Source: Notolepis coatsorum (Eukaryota; Chordata; Actinopteri; Aulopiformes; Paralepididae). From it: 64,000 nucleotides of DNA. The DNA lies in NCBI GenBank assembly GCA_963971535.1, contig OZ020589.1, positions 93,127,182-93,191,181 on the forward strand, given 5' to 3'. The notes beneath the pieces were generated by a model. That model made no database searches. It was given only the letters and a program-made list of their open reading frames with translations, and was not told the DNA's origin. Below, in pieces: positions 10,395 to 20,991 of this stretch (position 1 is its first letter; the number at the start of each line of letters is the position of its first letter). The position numbers and the translations under genes were made by a program.

Positions 10395-10660
10395 CGTGCA
10401 TTCTTTCGCCGGTTACGTTTAGGCATTGTTTCGGAGTTGGTTAAGGTTAGAAGGGTTAAGTTTAGGCGCTGTTTCGGAGTTGGTTAAGGTTAGAGTTTGT
10501 CTTAGAGCATAGCAATATTCTTTCGGAGTTGGTTAAGGTTATGGTTAAGTTTAGGCATTGTTTCGGAGTTGGTTAAGGTTAGGCATTGTTTCGGAGTTGG
10601 TTAAGGTTAGAAGGGTTAAGTTTAGGCGCTGTTTCGGAGCTGGTTAAGGTTAGTTTGTCG
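10395..10660 (+). repeat. Tandem array of GGTTAAGGTTAG-bearing units
   Basis: Five or six copies of a unit containing TTTAGGC, TGTTTCGGAG and TTGGTTAAGGTTAG are arranged head to tail, with one copy keeping AGAGTTTGTCTTAGAGCAT. The same units are the arms of the fold-back element at 6403-6799, so this is an amplified arm. Confidence 0.8.
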
Positions 10661-10764
10661 CAGAGAATGGCAAATTTCCGCACTGCCGCTCTCTCGCGGT
10701 CACATGGGCGTAGTGGCCAATCAGAGAAACGCTGAACACAAGTTGGTTGCCTAAAATATTCACG

Positions 10765-11010
10765 CGTCCTGGTCGTTGTAAACTGCGACTCCTACTGGCC
10801 AGTTCAGCAGGGAGGGTATCTGGGGGAAATAGCATGAACCTCTGCACGCGTTATGTTCCCCCAGTAAAACTCTGCGCTGTCAGGTGAAAAGAAGCGGCTG
10901 GTGACTCCACGTTTCGGAGGAGGCATGTGGTAGTTCTACACCCTCCCCAGGCCGACAGTGGGTCAATGCGGGAATTTAATAGTCTATTCCACAGGGAATC
11001 TGTGACTAAA
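10765..11010 (+). mobile_element. SINE family S2, 5'-truncated copy
   Basis: The block TCCTGGTCGTTGTAAACTGC, then GGTGAAAAGAAGCGGCTGGT and GGAGGAGGCATGTGGTAG, matches the 3' half of the S2 SINE seen on the minus strand at 11288-11795 and 13831-14304. The tRNA head is missing; it abuts the TTAAGG-type array. Confidence 0.8.
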
Positions 11011-11052
11011 TAGGGATGGGTGAAAAATACAGAAAGCCCAAAAATAAAAAGA

Positions 11053-11127
11053 CAGCAAGACAACAGATGAAGATATAACAGAGGTAAATCTTTATTTTGA
11101 AAATGTTATTACCCATGAAAAACACAA
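11053..11127 (+). repeat. Dispersed repeat shared with 41836-41925
   Basis: The string from CAGCAAGACAACAGATGAAG through ATCTTTATTTTG to GAAAAACA recurs at 41836-41925 with a few differences. I do not recognise the element it belongs to. Confidence 0.6.
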
Positions 11128-11287
11128 TGGACCTCATGCAGCAACATTCTCGTAAGTTTCCTCGTAAATAACCTCGTAGGAAGTTCGAAAGAGAAAACCT
11201 ACGATAGTCACCCCCGGAGTCATAAACACATGGAGGTGCTCTTATGTTGCCAAAATGATCGCAGCTGCGAACTCCTTGAATGAAGAA

Positions 11288-11795
11288 CGTCACTAATTTT
11301 TTTTTTTTTTTTATCTTTTCCCCCCTCCATTTTTGCTCCGATTTTCTCCCATCCCAATGTTAGTCGTATGCCAATTCCCAATCCCCTTCCTGGTCGCTGC
11401 GCACTTACCCCCCACAGTCAGATCATCTGGGAGAGTGGAGGCTATCACGTGCTTCCTCCGACACACGTCCAGCCAATCAACCGCTTCTTTTCACCTGGCA
11501 GCGCGGATCCTCCCTGAGAGGGCGTAGCGTGTGGAAGGATCACACTATCCCACTCAGGTCCTATCCGCGCTTAGCAGGCGCCCCGACCGAACTGTAGGAG
11601 TCGCTGTTTACAACGACCCGGACCCACCCCGCCAGCTTCTCCCACCCTCTAATACAGCCAATTGTATTAGTGTGAACGGCCAGCCAAGCTGGTGACAACC
11701 CCGGAGCTGTGAGCTGGATTCGAACAGGCGAATCCAGCTCACAGCTCCGGGGTTGGTGACGAACGCAATCTCCGCTACGCCACCTAACCGCCCTA
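11288..11795 (-). mobile_element. SINE family S2, long copy
   Basis: On the minus strand it starts near 11795 with a degenerate tRNA-like head (GGCGTAGCGGAGATTGCG) and passes the blocks GCCGTTCACACTAATAC, GTTGTAAACAGCGACTCC and AGGTGAAAAGAAGCGG. It ends in GGGATGGGAGAAAATCGG and a poly-A run (T-run at 11298-11312 on the plus strand). The head carries a perfect 26-bp hairpin described separately. Confidence 0.85.
11697..11754. repeat. Perfect 26-bp-arm hairpin in the SINE head
   Basis: AACCCCGGAGCTGTGAGCTG plus six more bases is followed by a 6-base loop and its exact reverse complement at 11729-11754. The repeated segment is the part of the SINE next to the B box, present twice in opposite orientation. 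Confidence 0.95.
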
Positions 11796-12098
11796 CGTCA
11801 CTCATTCTTAATCTGGAAGTGTGTTCTCGTATACCTGCATTTACATAGACACGCCTCGCCAGCTCCTTATAAGGTGAAGGACCGTGTGCAAAAAGGGAAC
11901 AAGCATTGCATCTGTGCTGTGCTGATGCCCGTATTCAACAGGTAGCGTGGAAGCGATTTTGCGACTCATCAAAATTTGATTAGAACCAAATGTATTGTCA
12001 TCATACAGCACACTATAGCTATAGTGGAATAGACTATTAATATTCCATATAGTCTTGTTGCTCACTCCTGGCCACCAGCGCTCAGCTCACACACATAG

Positions 12099-12494
12099 GG
12101 TTAGATCCACAAAGAATGGATTGCACAGTGCTAGTTGCACCCTACTTACAATTCATTATAAATTGAAAATGGGGGACCCTGGTGTAAACAAGACGAAAGT
12201 CTTTCTCTGGTCTGCATCCCCTTAACAATTGTGTGTATTGAGCCTTACTGTATTCTACCCATTCTACAATCTGTTAATAAAAGTTTCAATCAATAAAATG
12301 TGATTGATTGAAAATGTTATTAAGATTGCAGAATGGGTACAATACAGTAAGGCTCAATACACACAATTGTTAAGGGGATGCAGACCAGAGAAAGACTTTC
12401 GCCTTGTTTACACCAGGGTCCCCCATTTTCAATTCATAATGAATTGTAAGTAGGGTGCAACTAGCACCGTGCAATCCATTCTTTGTGGATCTAG
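12099..12494. repeat. Palindrome made of two LINE tails, tail to tail
   Basis: The left arm (12099-12289) starts GGTTAGATCCACAAAGAATGG and contains the ATTC-type LINE tail in plus orientation. The right arm (12305-12494) is its near-perfect reverse complement. The two arms meet at an A/T-rich centre (AATCAATAAAATGTGATTGA). Each arm also has about 60 bp outside the LINE tail that is shared. Confidence 0.9.
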
Positions 12495-12502
12495 CCCACA
12501 CT

Positions 12503-12687
12503 GTTTTATTAGGAGATTGTGGATATGCGCTGCCCTATAGTAGTAAGTCATACTGTAGAACATGTACAGTACACAACTTAGTGTGACATCTTACTGCGCG
12601 CTTGGCTCTCCACCTAATGTTCCGTCTGCGGGTTGGTGAGTGTGGTCATGAAACGGGGCAGCGCATATTCACGATCTCCTAATAAAA
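12503..12687. repeat. Short inverted repeat pair
   Basis: TTATTAGGAGATTGTGGATA at about 12505 through GCGCTGCC recurs inverted at about 12657-12685 (GGCAGCGCATATTCACGATC). The spacer of about 120 bp shows no gene. Confidence 0.7.
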
Positions 12688-13069
12688 GTCATTAGAATAA
12701 TATAAGCCTACTGTTGCTGGAACGATTCATTATGCATGTATAAAGTGTGGGTGTGTGTGCACTGAGTGCAGGTGGCCACGAGCGTGCAACAAGACAGTAT
12801 AAATATGGAATATTAATATAGCTATATCAGCGCAATTGGGTTTAGTTCTTGTTGGTGTATTGATTTTACTATTTTCGGACATCACGATGCCTCTTGAGGC
12901 ATGACCGTAAATATAAAACGTAATTTTGAATGATAAAGATTATTAGAATCCCCAAGAAGGAACCGTTAGTGCATGCCAAAATCGGCACACAAAGGTCGTA
13001 AGTGGAGCTACGGTGAAATGTGCTTGTAACTTTTGTCGTAAGTCTGTTGGTGCATGAGGTCCAATAGTA

Positions 13070-13235
13070 ATAGGGATGGGAAACTCCTAATGTGGCCGTA
13101 GCAATCAGTAAGATGGGCTGGTAAGAATACTTGCCACAACTTAAAATAAATCGTCCACACACACGGACGCCCAATGGCAACACAAAATAGAAAATTAAGG
13201 TGAAATAATACCATCCACTTACAGGGATACTGTGC
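13070..13235. repeat. Dispersed repeat related to 43330-43490
   Basis: GGACGCCCAATGGCAACACA followed by a ACCATCCAC block and GGATACT resembles the unit at 43337-43490 (GCCCAATGGCCACACA, ACACCATCCACC, GGATACTATG). The element is not recognised. The rest of 13236-13790 shows no gene; a T run lies at 13646-13660. Confidence 0.5.
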
Positions 13236-13830
13236 TGTTAATTACTCACGCTCTTAATTCATGAGCCGGATAGGATTTAGGATATAATCTTTACTCACTT
13301 ATTTTTTACGCAAATGCGAGTGAAACGCTCGCACCGTCTTAAACCAACCTACAACTCTTAAAAGTATGTGCATTGCAGTTTGTGGGGTATCACTCTGAAA
13401 TGGTCTGGATGCGAGTATAAAATTAAGCAATAATATCAATCAATTTAAAGGTAGATATAAACAAGCACTTATGGACACATAAGAGAGGAGCTTGAGCAGT
13501 AATGTGACTGCCTAATACATATTTTTTCTCATTTGGATATATAAAAAAAACTACTTTTATTTTATTTTTCATTATTTGTTATATTATTTTTATTGTATTA
13601 AATTAAAATGTAAAATATTGTAAGGAATGGGCAGGGCTTGATACGTTTTTTTTTTTTTTTACTTCGCCCTGTTCCTTCTCGAACACTTATTGTATGGAAA
13701 TAGTCTTTGACTATTTACCTTTTTGTTTTATGTTTCTATGTTCAAGACAAATAAAAATAAAATAAAATCAAACCCTGTTCGCTCAACTGTATAGGCACCA
13801 TGTTCTTACATATACTCAGTTATGGAATTT

Positions 13831-14304
13831 TTTTTATCCACTTTTTCTCCACCTATTCTTCTTGTATTTTCATCCCATCCCAATTTTTTTTCGTTATACC
13901 AATTCCACCCTCCCCTTCCTGGTCGTTGCGCGCATTTTCCCCCTACTTGCCGGTCCAGGGAGCCCTGAAGTCTATCACATGCTTCCTCCGATACATAGGA
14001 CACAGCCAGCAGCTTCTTTTCAACTGGCATCAAGGACTCTCATTGGGTGAGTGTAAAGCGTGGGAGGGCACACTACCTCACCCAGATCCCTTCCTCGCTG
14101 TGCAGGCGCCCTGACCGACCTGTAGGAGTCGCTGTTTACAACGACCAGATTACCACCCACCGTTTTCCCTCCCGCTGACACTGCCAATTGTGTCAGTATG
14201 ACGACCGGCCAAGCCGGAGGCACCGCTGACAGCTGGATTCGATACCAGTGTATCTGCGGTGGTAGACAGACGCTTAGTCCGCTGCGCTACCCGGCCGCCC
14301 CTCC
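13831..14304 (-). mobile_element. SINE family S2, full-length, 12-bp TSD
   Basis: Read from 14304 on the minus strand: head GGCGGCCGGGTAGCGCAGCG, B-box-like GGTATCGAATCC, body CTCCGGCTTGGCCGGTCGTC, GTTGTAAACAGCGACTCC, AGTTGAAAAGAAGCTGCTGG, and an A-rich end at 13831. GTTATGGAATTT flanks it at 13819-13830 and 14305-14316, a typical LINE-machinery target duplication. It landed inside hAT-derived sequence (14305-14662). Confidence 0.92.
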
Positions 14305-14662
14305 GTTATGGAATTTGTAATGTCCTTCCACCGCTTGTTTGTTTCGTCATAGGATAGCCACTGGAAAATGGACTCGGCTAGTGATGCTTGTGTCTGCGTG
14401 CCTTTGACAACAACTCTTGCTCGACACCGCTTTCAGATAATATTTTCCGGCTCAAGGTCCGACTTTTTAAACCCAAACCACGTCCAAATAATGGATGAAG
14501 CACCTTTCTTTTTAACACGTTCTTCTTCTTTGTTTGCATTGTGCATTACATTTGTATTTATACAAAAAAATATACAAAGTATTTTTACATTCAAAGAGCC
14601 TAAAAGTAGTCGTCAAATCTCAACATTGGCACGGATTTCTACCGGTATACCGCCCAACCCTA
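14305..14662 (-). mobile_element. hAT fragment with BED-finger start of a transposase
   Basis: The right edge reads TACCGGTATACCGCCCAACCCTA in two adjoining parts, a hAT-type terminus. Minus-strand translation of about 14530-14320 gives KKKGASSIIWTWFGFKKSD, then a degraded RCRARVVVKG and a QWLSYDETNKRWKDI tail. This matches the BED zinc finger of ZBED-type hAT transposases (W..FGF, C..C, but the first cysteine position is a stop). No left terminus with a matching target duplication was found. It lies directly against the truncated 3' end of the zinc-finger gene. Confidence 0.7.
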
Positions 14663-14678
14663 CTTTGAATCAAACTGC

Positions 14679-16207
14679 TCACCTGAAGGGTTTCTCTCCT
14701 GTATGACTTATCATGTGTCTCTTCAAATTTCCTTTATCACTGAACCACTTTCCACAAACTGAACAACTAAAAGGTTTCTCTCCTGTATGAGTTCTCATGT
14801 GGTTCTTCAGATTTCCACTCTGACTGAACCCCTTTCCACAAACGGAACAACTAAATGGTTTATCTCCTGTATGGGTTCTTGTGTGTCGCTTCAGATGTCC
14901 GCTCTGACTGAACCCTTTTCCACAAACTGGACACCTAAAGGGTTTCTCTCCTGTATGAGTTAACATGTGCATCTTCACTGTTCCCTTCTGAGCAAATGTT
15001 TTGCCACAAACTGGACAATTAAATGCCCCATCTCCTGTATGTGTTCTCATGTGTGTCTGCAGATGTGTCTTCCTACTGAACACTTTTCTACAAACTGAAC
15101 AACTAAATGATCTCTCTCCTCTATGAGTTCTCATGTGTATCTGCAGATGTTTCCTCCATTCAAACTCTTTTCCACAATTACTGCAAATAAATGGTTTCTC
15201 CCCACAGTCACTTCTCATATGTTCTACAAATTCAATATATGTAGTAAATTCTTTACCACAAATGGTACATGTCCTGTGAGATTCAAGGTGAGGTTTCAAG
15301 CTCTCTGTGGGATCTAAATGTTTTCCACACAAACCACAATCACTAGAATGAATGTGAATATGCAACATTAAAGACACCTTATCAAGAAAAGATGTTCCAC
15401 ACACTTTACAACAAGGTGTGGACAGGATGTGACTGGATGATTTGAGTTCATGGGACAATTCCAAAGATCTATTTAAAGTCCTGCTGTTAGATAAACGTTG
15501 TCTTGTCTGTGACTTTAAACCTGACTGAGGTTCCTCACTCTCCTCCCATTCATCATTGTCATCAGTCTCAGTTCCAGAAAAGTCTGAAGAGAGGAACAGG
15601 ACATCTCTAGTTGATTCGAAATCACCAGCTGGATCCAAGTTACTGGCTGGTTCTGATATTATACAGTCCTCTTCATCAGATTCTGTTTTCATCTGTTCAG
15701 TTGAGGTGCTGGGTAAGGAGTAATCTTCTCCATTCTTCCTCTGGGTTTGAAGAGACTGGAAGGACAGAGTTTTCTCTTGACTACCGACACATTTCACTGG
15801 GAGTACTGTGATCTTGGAGCTATCAGCTTGTTCCAGCGATTGTAGTAGTAAATTAATTTGAAGGAGCTCCGAGTCCTGGGTTTGGCTGAGCTGAGAGTAC
15901 AGATTATTCTCACCATCATTTTCATATTTCACAGGGTGTAAGGCCATCTTGGAGCCATTAACCTCCTCTAGGTCTTGAGATAGTTCCTCCTGTTCGTCTT
16001 TAATCTGTAGGGGTTCTGGGTCCTGTGTTGGGCTGAGCTGTGAGGACTGAGTCTTCTTCCCATCATGTTGACGTTTCACAGAGTCAGGACATGATGTGAG
16101 CTCTATGATATCAGGCTGCTCCAGACCTTGAAGGAGACTGGAGCTCCTCTCCTGCTGCTCAGGGTGGACCTCCTCTTCACACACAAGGAGCTGTGTAGGG
16201 CGGGAGT
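14679..16207 (-). CDS. C2H2 zinc-finger protein, exon 2 (nine fingers, truncated end)
   Basis: This is the main exon of a fish-type C2H2 zinc-finger gene, probably a nuclear DNA-binding regulator. The exon starts after a pyrimidine tract and CTAG at 16211-16208; the first in-frame residues are SRPTQLLVCEEEV. An acidic spacer follows with repeated PLQIKDEQEEL and VKYENDGEN blocks, then MKTESDEEDC. The nine fingers include one H-x4-C variant (CTICGKEF...MRSDC) and end in classical TGEKPF-linked fingers. Helix residues -1/2/3/6 of the last five, in order, are R/T/H/T, Q/G/T/M, Q/G/H/R, Q/G/N/N and D/G/N/R. The frame stops with TGA right after the linker HTGEKPFR, 17 bp from a hAT terminus, so one or more C-terminal fingers were probably lost. 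No stop interrupts 509 codons. Exon 1 at 28876-28717 fits in phase. Confidence 0.85.
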
Positions 16208-17600
16208 CTAGAGGGGGGGAAATGATTGAAATAGCTTATTTAAAAGGGGATTGGTAGAGGTGGGCGATATGACAGCATAACATTTCATTGATATGCATTC
16301 ACAGGGAGAATGTGGATATTGTGATATTCTCACACAATCTACACTTAGATAGAGAAAAGGATGTAGTACCTTAACACATCCGGGGCCATCCACGTATATA
16401 TTCGTGATTGGGATCCAGCGCTTGACAGCCAATCACATATATATGTGTAAGGATGGGCATTTTAAAGAAAAATCCAGATCGATTGATCGCATGCTATACT
16501 CAATTGATCGTGTATTACTCGAAAAGGGAAAAAAAACTTAAAAAAAATAAAAATAAAAATATTAGATCATTATTATTTTTTATATTTTAACTTATTTTTG
16601 TTCATTCACGTATATATGTTTAAGGAAACAAACAAACAGTTATAATCTTACACATACATGTGAAAAGATATGTAAAAGAAATAAAAATAAAAATAAAAAA
16701 TCATAAAAAAGTATAATTTTTTTCCCCGATTTTCTCATAGCTAATCGATTACTCACGCCCATCCCTATATTACGCGTTTAACTCGTTATTTATTTTATTC
16801 GCTATTGCCATTCATAATTCATTGAGGCACCTTGTGCATACTGTTCTGAGTGTGTCTGTGATTGCAGACGGTCAATACCGCCCCCTAACGCATTGTGGCA
16901 GCAACTGCACTACATTAGAAACGCTGTGGTTTGTTATCCGGGCCGAGCTGAGCCGTGCGGGCGGGGTTTAAATACTCCGTTGAGGTATCCTGTTACAACG
17001 ATACATCTGCGAGGCTGACCCCCCCCCCCCCCCTGCTTCACATTCATACAGTTCCATTCACACCTGGGAGCTGCCCAGTACAACACAGTTGACACCATTG
17101 GCCACTGAGCAACTCCACTGGAGCAGTTGATTCAAGCCATGTCACATAGTTCAAGTTTGAAATGATTCTTTCTGTTTTGCTCCTGAGAGTGTGCTAGATA
17201 CTGTACTGTACTGGTAATATTATTTATTTGTGTTAACTTCTGAATAAAACAACTTATTAAACACAACTACATCGTATTGTACATTATTTTGATATTTCAT
17301 TACCAATTATCATAGCAAAACAGCTTTTTCAAACAGTCTGTAATGCATTTTGGAAACGGGAGATGGGCTCATGGTGTAATGGGCCACCTGGCCTGAGAAA
17401 CATAAGGAGGAAATAAAAAGTAAGGACTTTTTTCTGGTCATTATTTGGGTAGAACACACATATTTTGAATGCCTTCGGCAGGTTTTTTCTTTTTTTTTGA
17501 GCCATTTTAATCTAGATTAATCTAGATTAAATCCAGGATTGCAGATAGATTAATCTAGATTAAAAAAATTAATCTATGCCCACCTCTAATAATAATAATA
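16208..17600. other. Intron start with stray hAT termini
   Basis: A hAT-like left end (TAGAGGTGGGCGATATG) is at 16255-16271. A pair TAAGGATGGGC / GCCCATCCCTA stands at 16448 and 16767. A right end (ATGCCCACCTCTA with AATCTAGATTAATC subterminal repeats) ends at 17587. None of the pairs has a matching 8-bp duplication, so they are remnants of at least two families. A C run lies at 17019-17034. Confidence 0.5.
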
Positions 17601-18892
17601 CATATAATTAAATATGTAGCTAGTTGTTTAAACAGACTAGTTAACCTTACATAAAGCTGTAAGCATACAAAGCATTGCAAAATGTATATGTAAAATGAGC
17701 AGAAAGTCATGATATTTTTGCAGTGTACAGTAATGAAAACATCATGACAAATGCATGTCCTTTGTGCTATTATCAACAGGGTTCCTGTCGGTTTCAACAA
17801 GTTAAATTTAAGGCCTTTTTAACTTTGAATATAGATAAAGTAAAATTTCACAGCCATACTGGCAAAACATTAGGAAGGAAAATGACTATAAAAGAAGTAA
17901 TTCCATACAAATTCGAACTTCCTAATCCAATGCATTTTAAAGACCTTTGTCAAATGAGCTCCTGATCCAGCAATATATCAAACTTATACAGCTAGAAATG
18001 TTGTCAGAAACATATTTTAGGTTCAACTTTAGGTAGAAAAAGAGGAAGTTGGCAAGCGAACAAGCCACCATTTCTTCTAAAACAGGAGAAGAGAACCAGG
18101 GATTGCCCAGTAGGCAGCATTGTGTTTATCCAATCAGGTGCATTCCATGTGGGGAAATGGGAAGTAGGGAGGAGATACACGCAAGCATTTTTCAAAGAAG
18201 GCCTGAAAACATTCCAATTTCAAAAGTCCTTCGATTGTTAGCCATTTCGCAGCAGTAGATTGGAATAGGCTACAAGCCTATAACACTTTCAGCGCCAGAG
18301 GTCGCTGTGGGCTGTGTGGCCAGAATGCCAGCGCTTTAATGAATGGGGATACATGCCTGTGTTTGCAGGGCTAAAACTATATTAAATATCATAGCTATGG
18401 ATATAAAACTATTGCCCATTTGACATCGAGCATCTATCATTCAATTTGTGAAAAAGAAATAATTCTTTCATCCATACATTCCCGTTTTATACCGTGGTGA
18501 ATACGAGTATAGTTTTAGAGTAATTCTGTGTAATCCCAGGAAACGCCGCTATGCAGCGTTTAGTGGAGTTCACTATAAACCGTGGCATTCCTCGCCTGGA
18601 TCAACAATCAATCTGAAATCAACGCTATATTATCTGTATTATGTTTCATCATGCATGAAAGGGGGGGGGGGGGTTCTATGCTTCGATCGTCACCAACGAA
18701 CACTTTCGGATCACAATGAAGGCATGCTCGGATCAACGCAAGATTGATACCATATAGCCCTTACCTTGACTAGGATGTACTGCAAAAAGAATATTCCAAT
18801 TATCTGATCGCCATTCCAAGTATTGATGTCGATCGTGTTGCCAACATAATCCACCAAAGAACATGAATCGGGAGTACTTTATTATCCTCAAT
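17601..18892. other. Intron sequence, no gene recognised
   Basis: CAGGGTTCCTGTCGGTTTCA at 17778 followed by AAATTTAAGGCC resembles the left end of a fish hAT family, but no right end was found. A G run lies at 18661-18673. Short open frames show no known motif. Confidence 0.3.
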
Positions 18893-19956
18893 CAGGGGGC
18901 GAAATTAAAGCCCACCGCCCGCCAGGGGCGCTCAGTTTTTACCTTTGGCGCTTGCCACTGAGAGCCCTGCCCGCCGTGTGGCGTGTGGACGTGTAGTTCA
19001 TACCGATACTCTTATTTTGAAAATCTGTGCAGGTCTCGTTTCCGGCCCAAGCGCAGCTAGAGTCATAATATCGATGGCTCCGGCAGTTAGCAGCATTCGG
19101 TTCGTATGATATTCTTATTTTGAAAAAAAACGTGGCAACGAGTCATATCCGCCCAGCCGGGCGATACTATTGGCTTCTGCTCGTATCAACACAGAGCGGC
19201 CCGCAGCTCTAGTGCCACTGCTAACGTTAAGCTCTCAGAATGGTAGCATCTAGTGCTAACGTTAAGCTCTCAGAATGGTAGCAGCTCGCCCGCAGCTCTA
19301 GTGCTAACGTTAAGCTCTCAGAATGGTAGCAGTCTGCTCTAGTCTAGATCGGACCTCCATGAGCTGCATAATACCTCGCTCCGTTCCCTCGTTAGCTAGC
19401 TCGCGTTAGCTAGCTCACTTAGATCGATCTGTCCCAGTAAACTAAATTGTCTTAACGTTATCTACCGGGCTAGCAGTAGCTACAGATAGCTCCTGATATC
19501 AATGTCTTATAACATTGATTGAATGCGTATTCTAGCTGAGGGCATGTTGAATGTGATTTGACAAAATAACCGTAAGGTTAAAAAATAGGGTCCAGCTGCA
19601 TCGCCGGAGAATCCTTGCATGCTGAATGTAGGGTCTAGCTGAATATAGGGTCTAGCTGCAGGGCCGGAGAATCCTTGCTGGAGCTGGAGGCTACTCAAGT
19701 ATACACACAGACAGTGGAGCGGTTTGCAGATAGCAAGCATTTTGACTTATTGCGTGGTGGCGATGTCTCGCAGATAATACAACTACAAGTATGATTATAT
19801 AATATATATTTTATTTAAAAAAAAATTTATATAAAATATATATATATATTTTTTTAATCAAAAAAATGTTGGCAGGTAAGAAATATGCTTGGCGGGTAGA
19901 CTCTTCCCATCTACCCGCCACTGGCCGGTGAGTCAAAAAGTTAATTTCGCTCCCTG
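18893..19956. mobile_element. Non-autonomous hAT, 8-bp TSD TCCTCAAT
   Basis: The ends CAGGGGGCGAAATTAA and TTAATTTCGCTCCCTG are near-perfect inverted repeats. TCCTCAAT stands at 18885-18892 and 19957-19964. Both ends contain the GGCGGGT/ACCCGCC motif. An internal tandem repeat is listed separately. No transposase is present. The CAGGGG-GAAA ends resemble the element at 24469-26135. Confidence 0.92.
19196..19337 (+). repeat. Three tandem copies of a 45-50-bp unit
   Basis: The unit CTAGTGCTAACGTTAAGCTC plus TCAGAATGGTAGCA is present three times within the hAT, the second pair separated by CTCGCCCGCAG. Confidence 0.85.
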
Positions 19957-20991
19957 TCCTCAATCCATGTGTTATAACCGCTCGCCATGCCTGACTAGGA
20001 AAACCCGGACCGGACTTTTTAGATCGACGTACAGGCCAAGCCAGAGAGTTTCCAAGGATGTGCAAGGTGTTAAGCGGCGATATTGGACGTTTGCGATCTC
20101 AGACCCATTCCCAATGATAACATCAGGCTCCCTCGATGGATCTGCCGAAGACTTTGCGATCTTCTTTGAGGAAAAAGTGGAGAACATCCGCAGCTCCTTC
20201 TCCCAACCCCCACCCATTCCAAACGCTGAATCGAGAACCTCATCCTTCACTCTGTCATCTTTCTCTCCCATTACAGAAGCCGAGACCCTGACACTGGTAA
20301 CGTCGAACCGTCCGACTACATGCCAGCTGGACCAGCTACCCTCCCCACTCCTCCAGACCATAGCACCGGACATCCTCCCATTCCTAACTGCAACCATCAA
20401 CTCCTCACTCAACTCGGGGGTGGTCCCCACCTCCCTAAAACAAGCCAGTCACGCCCCTCATAAAAAAACCAACCCTGAACCCCACCATCATAGCCAACTA
20501 TCGCCCTGTCTCTCTTCTCTCCTTCCTTTCTAAAACACTTGAACGTGCTGTATCCAACCAACTTACTGCTCATCTCTTACAGAATGACCTCCTAGACCCC
20601 AATCAGTCTGGCTTCCGGACTGGCCACTCCACAGAAACGGCCCTCATTGCGGTCACAGAGGCACTTCACTTAGCAAAAGCGAAAGGCCTCTCCTCTGTCC
20701 TGATTCTCCTAGATCTATCTGCAGCCTTCGACACAGTCAACCATCAGATCCTCCTCGCGGCCCTCGCAGGAATGGGAGTGGCTGGATCTGCGCTGACATG
20801 GCTGACATCATACCTCAATGACCGCTCCTACCAAGTGTCATGGAGAGGGACTCTGTCGGCCACCCGCCCCCTCCGGACGGGTGTCCCCCAGGGCTCGGTC
20901 CTAGGACCCCTTCTCTTCTCCCTCTACACTAAATCACTGGGTAACATTATCACGTCTCATGGCTTCTCATATCATTGTTATGCCGATGATA

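Larger units (their letters stand above)
11128..13063. mobile_element. TIR element of unknown superfamily
   Basis: The left end TGGACCTCATGCAGCAACA and the right end (reverse complement TGGACCTCATGCACCAACA) are inverted repeats of about 20 bp followed by CGTAAG-type steps on both sides. No convincing target duplication is visible. The interior holds an S2 SINE, a palindromic pair of LINE tails and a second short inverted repeat, so it is a heavily filled non-autonomous copy or a pair of ends from one family. Confidence 0.5.

Noticed and set aside
10395-10660. Telomere-like GGTTAAGGTTAG repeats
   Set aside because: The unit is about 40-60 bp and belongs to the fold-back arm; there is no TTAGGG array.
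16448-16767. Complete small hAT with TAAGGATGGGC ends
   Set aside because: The 8 bp outside the two ends do not match, so an intact insertion is not supported.
19889-20533. 214-codon protein-coding gene
   Set aside because: The first part runs through the hAT terminus and the rest is the pre-RT region of the L2 LINE.
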